From Bretschneidera sinensis (lineage: Eukaryota > Streptophyta > Magnoliopsida > Brassicales > Akaniaceae), in the NCBI GenBank assembly GCA_023935145.1, contig CM043699.1:127358536-127422535 (forward strand): a stretch of DNA of 64,000 nucleotides, written 5' to 3'. Position numbers and translations under genes: made by a program. The number at the start of each line of letters is the position of its first letter. Positions within the stretch are counted from its first letter, which is position 1. This document shows positions 59,017-64,000 of this stretch, one piece after another. A model generated the notes under the pieces. It had not been told where the DNA came from. It was given only the letters and a program-made list of their open reading frames with translations, and ran no database searches.

Positions 59017-60328
59017 TGATAAGTGCTTAAATATTCATATTTAAGCCTATTAATTTACATTTGTTAAGCCCTTACTGTATGTATTTTATTCTATTTTACT
59101 TTTTTTTTTTTTTGTGTTTTATGGGTTTTTATAGGTTCTTGGAGAAAAGGAAGCATTTTGGAACTCAAAGAGCAAAAGCTGGAAAAACTGAAGCTGTCTA
59201 GTGCGATCAAGTGCAGAAGGCCTGCAATCGAGCGCACCAACGCTCCAAAGCCTAAGCCAGCATCGAGCGCAACCTGTGCTTTCACGCAAGAAGAAGGCTC
59301 GAGCACACTAGTATGAGATCGAGCACACACATACGGCAGTAAACAGTAAAACGGTAGAACCTATTTTGGAAATAATGGTTCAGGTCTTGTTTTAGAAATT
59401 AGGGTTTCGAGGTATCCTTAGAACCTTATAAATAGCCCTGTAAAACACAAAAAAAAAAAAAATAAGATCTTCTTTTTTAAGTTTTAGTTTTTAGGTCGGG
59501 AGGCTAGAAGGGATTTCACAGAAGAATTGATGACTCTTCAATTGAGCTCTCTCGGGTTTCTTCTTTCCTTTATTTTATCATGTGTAACTAACTCTTTAAT
59601 AGGGCTCGACTGAAGCCCTAATTATGCTTTTCCCTATATATAATCATTGATTGCCTTTGCAAATATCCATGTTATGATGCTTTAATTGATTAATGCATGT
59701 TTTATTGAATTCCTCATATGTGTGTGTCAGATCAACGTATGCATGTTGTATGGATTAGTTAGTCAGATCAATTACGATGACCGAGTCCTAGGTCTGACAA
59801 TAGTAACAAAAGAAATCCACATCAGATTCTTGGGTTAATCAACATGGGTAACCGGGAGTATACAACATACCCTAGGTCTCGTGTGGTTGTCGATTTCCAC
59901 AAACCTCACGTTCTCTTAAGGAACAACTCAGTATACACCATGCTGAATCCCTTAAGAGAGAAAGAGTTAGAGTATACACCATGCCTAACTCGATGCTTAG
60001 GGAGATCAATAGCTTAAGGAGCGGACCAAGCCCTTAGGTTGACAACCATTAGGTATTCTTGGTAGGGCTAGAGCATTGACACATTACTTATTGGGAAAGT
60101 ATGATTAGTGGTAGATATCAAAGCCCTATGTTCTTATCATTTTCAATCTAGACTTAATATTTATTTCTATCAATTTTTACATTGTGAAACTAGTTCTAAA
60201 ACGAAATTCATCAATCCCTGTGGAGATGATCTCGCATTTGCAAACTATGCTACTGTAGACCTTGTGCACTTGCAAGTAAAATAAGTTTGATTATTTGCTT
60301 ATTTATTTAGGTAGATAAACACTCAACA
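59017..60328 (+). repeat. Y2 3' LTR
   Basis: 1312 bp, TGATAAGTGC to ACACTCAACA. TATA TATAAATA near 59430. Degenerate GATCGAGCGC motifs at 59200-59325. Abuts SIRE gag at 60329. Confidence 0.92.
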
Positions 60329-62035
60329 GTATACATATTATCTCTAGGATTCATATAGTGGTTACTCCTAGGATGTGTATATGTATTTCTTGAATGATTG
60401 TTCCTAGCATTTGCATTTCTTGAGTTAGCATACATATATGCATGAGTATTTCTAGGATGCTTAATTCTTGTATATGCATTGGAATTAGTATTTTTAGACC
60501 TACTAGCATTCATTAAAGGAGTGCTTTTAACCTCGCTAGTGGTCTTTGAAGTAGAGGCTTCATTCACACATGATGTTTTCATGAATAAGGTCTCTTTTGA
60601 TTTTTGCTTACCTAATGGAGAATAACCCAACCCGAATTTTCCTCCACTTAATTTTTGGAAAGATAGTACTTCATCTAGTTTTTCTTTTCCAAGCATAAGT
60701 CTTGATATAGTGCTATTTAATTCTATTATTTTATTCTTTAAGTTTTCATTTCCATCTTTAAGAAAATCTTGAGAAGAATTATAAAGCAAGGAATATAGTT
60801 TTTCTTTTTCTTCCTTTAAGCCTTCCATCTCTTTAGAAAGAGATGACACTTCTTTTTTTAGAATGGTGTTCCTAGAATCGAATTTCTTCAATTCTTCATG
60901 CATTTCATTTATGACCTCTATTAATTCTTCACTACTACTAACAATGTTATTATTAGAAGGGGAAAAATTGATACCTCATTTTCATCGTCGATTGCCATAA
61001 AGCATAGGTTGGCAATCTCCTCGTATCTGACCTCATTGTTCGAGGATTCTTCTTCTTCATTATCACTCCAAGTAGTTGCAATCATAGCTTTCTTTTTGAA
61101 GCTCTTATATGGTTTGCTTGTCACTGTACAATCGGTCTTGATGTGACTGGGCTTCTTGCAACCATAACACACAAGTGGTTCCCTTTTTGAAGTGGGATCC
61201 TTTGTGTATGGTTTCTTGCTCTTCTTCAAGAATCTGTGAAACCACTTTGTGATTAGAGCCATCTCACCATCTTCTTCGCTGCTCTCCACCTCTTCTTCCG
61301 TTTCTTCTTCTTTGTTGCTCGTAGAGGCTTTGAGAGCAATCACCTTTTTCTTCTTCTCATCAACATTGACAACGGGATTCATTTCTTCCATCTCGTATGG
61401 CAATATGATCTGAGAAGTGTTTCAACATCAAGTTTGTCGAGATCTTTGGCCTTCGTGATGGCCGTCTTCTTTGCTTTCTAAGTGGATGGTAAAGACCTTA
61501 AGATTTTCCTTGTTAGTTCAAATTCCTCAATGTTCCTACCAAGAAGCTTCAAACCATTAACAATAGTAGTGAAATGTGAGTGCATTTGAGAAATTGTTTC
61601 GTTAAGAGGCATTTTGAAAGATTCGTACTTAGATACCAACATATAAATTTTTGATTTTTTAACTTCGTTAGTTCCTTCATATGTAACTTACAATTTATTC
61701 CAAATCTCCTTAGTTGAAACACAAGCAAAAATTTTATTATATTTAGAAATATCTAAAGCACAATATAAAATACTTGTGGCTCTACTATTTAAAGATATCA
61801 TTCTACAATCCTCTTTATTGTACTCGATTTTGATTTTAGGCATTGTATGATTGATTTCTCCAATAATTATTTCCTTTGTAGGAATTCTAGGTCCTTCTTT
61901 AATGACTCTCCATAGATTGTAATCTTGTCATTTGACAAAGATTTTCATCTTGTTTTTCCAATAGTAATAATTGGAGCTATTAAACAAGGGAGGCCTAGTG
62001 TAGGAATGTCCTTCAGAATAGCTATTTGATGCCAT
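60329..62035 (-). pseudogene. SIRE gag, N-terminal and central part
   Basis: Starts at 62035 (MASNSYSEGHSYTRPPLF) and NYYYWKNKMKIFV, stop, then the capsid region LWRVIKEGPRIPTKEI. A later frame (61403-60921) has an acidic stretch and the CCHC knuckle CYGCKKPSHIKTDC (about 61120-61165). A shift near 60960 leads to a long coiled coil (LKKEVSSLSKEMEGLKEEKEKL, heptad Leu, 60903-60650) and GGKFGLGYSPLGKQ, a SIRE gag hallmark. The PRN-repeat tail begins near 60480 and is cut by Y2. Confidence 0.9.
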
Positions 62036-62068
62036 TGGATCAACTCAAGGATTTTAAGCCTAAAATTC

Positions 62069-62091
62069 AGAACAAGGCTCTAATAGCAATT
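62069..62091 (-). other. SIRE primer-binding site, degenerate iMet
   Basis: The minus strand reads TTGCTATTAGAGCCTTGTTC directly after the LTR; compare TGGTATCAGAGCC. Three changes in the first ten bases. Confidence 0.7.
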
Positions 62092-63295
62092 GTAGACTGG
62101 GTTCCAACCCAAGAAGGGGTGAATTGGTTTTTAAAAACTTTTTCCAATTATTTGCAAGTTTATAAAAATAGTAAAATGCACAAGCATACAAACAACTAAT
62201 GTGCTTTAAGTAAAAGATTTTAAGGAAAAGAAAGTGCAAACTAAATTTATAGTGGTTCAGAAATATCGGATTCTTTTCGATCCTACGTCCATTCTCTTAA
62301 AGGAACCTCATTGAAGTGATCCGCTAAAACTTTTATTCATACAACTTCACGGGTGTTGTACAAACCTTACAACCAATCCCTTCCTCTCGGAAACTATTCC
62401 CTTCCTCTCAGAAGCTAATCCCTTCCTCGCGGAAGCTTACAAAGAAGTGTTTAATTCTAAACACTCTAGGAGTTATTACAACTATTTCCAATTTACAATA
62501 AATGTGAATTGTTATAAAGTAAATGGTAGAGAGATAGCAATGAATGCTTTTACTAATGAACAATATCTCTCTTTCAAGAAAAATCTTGAAGAATAGCTCA
62601 ACAATAATTTTTTCAAAGCTTTTGAGAATTAATGAGCAAACTTATGAATTGAATGTGTAATCTTTTCCTTTTAAATTCTCATTGAAGTGGGTTTATATGG
62701 CCTTAATCAATATGGCTGTTAGACATTGACTTGGTAGGTTTGGTACATTAAATGCTCAAGTCTTGCATCTCAAACGATCATATTTTTTAATTACCAATCG
62801 ACTGGGTCAAGTGAGAAATCTCACTTTTAGGCTATCGGAGAGTACCAGTTGACTAGGTCCTAAGCATCAATCGACTGGGAACTCATTGTCCCATATACCA
62901 GTCGACTGGGTGCTCAACATCAGTCGACTAGGGACATTCTATCCCATACCCTAGTCGACTAGTACATTTGAGTCTGTCAACTGGGTTTCCTTTCAACCCA
63001 TTTTTTCATATAATAGAATTGTTTTTGACTTAGAAGTGTTTGAATTAATAGTTTTGTCAAAATTATTTTGTAAAAAGAGCCATAAGACAAGCTACTTACT
63101 TGAACATAAGAGATTTACATTCAGTATCAATACCTTAATGCCTATTTTATATCTTCTGTCTTGTCTTGGCGTCTGATTGAGTTATTGCATCTTGATTCTT
63201 TGCTGAAAGCTTTTATCGTTTAAACGCTTAGATAAAACTGTTAGTACAATTAGAGTAGTGTTTTGTCATTATTAAAATTAGATAAAGGGTCAACA
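62092..63295 (-). repeat. SIRE 5' LTR
   Basis: 1204 bp, starting TGTTGACCCTTTATC at 63295. TATA GCCATATAAA near 62694. CAGTCGACTG-type array 62795-62990 upstream, and the ~22-bp tandem repeat at 62374-62440 downstream. Similar to the 3' LTR along its length; several array copies differ between the two. Confidence 0.93.
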
Positions 63296-63300
63296 GAAAT

Positions 63301-64000
63301 GAAAAATGCGATTAATGTGTGTTCCTTATGCAATTGTAAAAACTTTGATACGTGGTTGGTCGTTTAAGGTATAGTAGGGAGTGAATGAAGTAAAAGTAGG
63401 GAAATAATTTAAGTAATGGAATGATGGTATTAGATGATTCATAATAGAAGTATTTGTGGAATGTAAGACTTAAGAAGGATAGTAAAAGAAATATGTTGGG
63501 AAATAAATTTTTTTTTATATGTATGTGAAAATAGTGTAGGATAAAAGTGTAAAAATTTTTTTGATTTAGATCTTACATGTTAAGTGAAGTCCGATATAAG
63601 AAGTTGGTGGATCTTGAGTTTAGAATAAGGAATTAGTAAGTGAATGGTCGGTGCTAGTGGGTGAACTAAGAAATTTTGTTTACTAGGAGATTTAAATCAA
63701 AATGAGTGCCTTTAATGTCTAGTGAAAAAGTAAATGATGATGAGTTAAGATATCTGAAGTACTTGAAGAATTAAAGATTTATGGATAACTTGTCTTAAGA
63801 TGTGATTGGGAGTACTAGAAAGGATAATAATTAGCAAGAATGGAAGACATAGGCTTGGTAAAGAAAATTTTCATTGTAAATGGAGGTATTAAGGAGGTGT
63901 CTCATAAGGAAAATGGTTGGAGAGATTTGAGGCTACTAGGCATTGTAGCTATGATAGAACTTGATGTAAAGTGAAAGGGGATATCTTAGACAAACCATGA
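63301..64000 (+). repeat. X3 interior, right of SIRE
   Basis: Purine-rich and non-coding; matches X1 around 5700-6200 ('ggtcggtgctagtgggtgaactaag' zone against 'ggttggtgctagttgtttgagcc'). Continues past the window edge. Confidence 0.6.

Larger units (their letters stand above)
53549..60328 (+). mobile_element. Y2: gypsy element with gag and protease only
   Basis: 6780 bp with LTRs 53549-54890 and 59017-60328, inserted in SIRE gag. Contains primer-binding site, gag, protease, long 3' region and polypurine tract, but no RT, RNase H or integrase. Such elements (called TR-GAG when only gag remains) must borrow pol from a related autonomous element. Expected TSD is not evident: left flank GAGTG, right flank GTATA. 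Either the site has decayed or the ends come from different insertions. Confidence 0.88.
46212..63295 (-). mobile_element. SIRE/Maximus-type copia element, TSD GAAAT, split by Y2
   Basis: 17,084 bp including the 6,780-bp Y2 insertion, so about 10.3 kb of its own. TSD GAAAT at 46207-46211 and 63296-63300. In element order (leftwards): 5' LTR, primer-binding site, long gag with CCHC knuckle and coiled coil, protease, integrase, RT, RNase H, spacer, ORF3, polypurine tract, 3' LTR. The size, coiled-coil gag and extra ORF after pol are hallmarks of the SIRE lineage. Inactive: stops, shifts and a catalytic RT change. Confidence 0.95.

Overview
This 64-kb window is plant nuclear DNA, and I find no host gene, tRNA or rRNA in it. 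It is built almost entirely of LTR retrotransposons and their remains, nested in one another. The evidence is Ty1/copia and Ty3/gypsy (no chromodomain) protein domains, primer-binding sites for plant tRNA-Asp and initiator tRNA-Met, LTRs of 0.86-2.6 kb, and many 5-bp target-site duplications (TSDs). AT-rich spacers and these lineages suggest a eudicot, perhaps woody; I cannot name a species. The setting looks like gene-poor heterochromatin.

Layout. (1) 1-2368: 5' LTR and rearranged gag of an Athila/Tat-type gypsy element on the minus strand, running off the left edge. (2) 2369-6431: LTR and non-coding, purine-rich interior of a gypsy-like family I call X (copy X1), broken by a 1.6-kb solo LTR. 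(3) 6432-20092: a scrambled cluster of one copia family: a head-to-head pair around 7.9 kb (C0 minus, C0' plus), a truncated gypsy element Y1 (8934-10867), and two minus copies, C1 and C2. C1's LTR holds a solo LTR with a perfect TSD. (4) 20093-30235: X2, an inverted copy of X, interrupted by a SIRE-like LTR fragment and by a full-length copia element (23275-29282, TSD ACATG). (5) 30236-46211: X3, carrying a solo LTR called Z, which in turn holds a complete 9.9-kb Athila-like gypsy element G1 (33041-42984, TSD ATAAG). (6) 46212-63295: a SIRE/Maximus-type copia element with the extra downstream ORF3 (TSD GAAAT), itself split by Y2 (53549-60328), a gypsy element carrying only gag and protease. 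(7) 63301-64000: X3 interior resumes.

Every coding region is broken by stops, frameshifts or deletions, and several have lost reverse-transcriptase catalytic residues, so none looks autonomous now. The most interesting signal is regulatory. Most LTR families here carry an array of short GC-containing repeats, often near-perfect palindromes, just upstream of the TATA box. Examples are a 14-mer like TGCGATCGATCGCA in the Athila LTR and a 12/13-mer around CAGTCGACTG in SIRE. The CAGTCGACTG array recurs in unrelated families. It also lies inside the SIRE element directly upstream of a TATA-like box and ORF3, which suggests an internal LTR-like promoter for ORF3. A second candidate is the roughly 1-kb inverted repeat of copia gag at 6.9-8.9 kb, which could give a silencing hairpin RNA.
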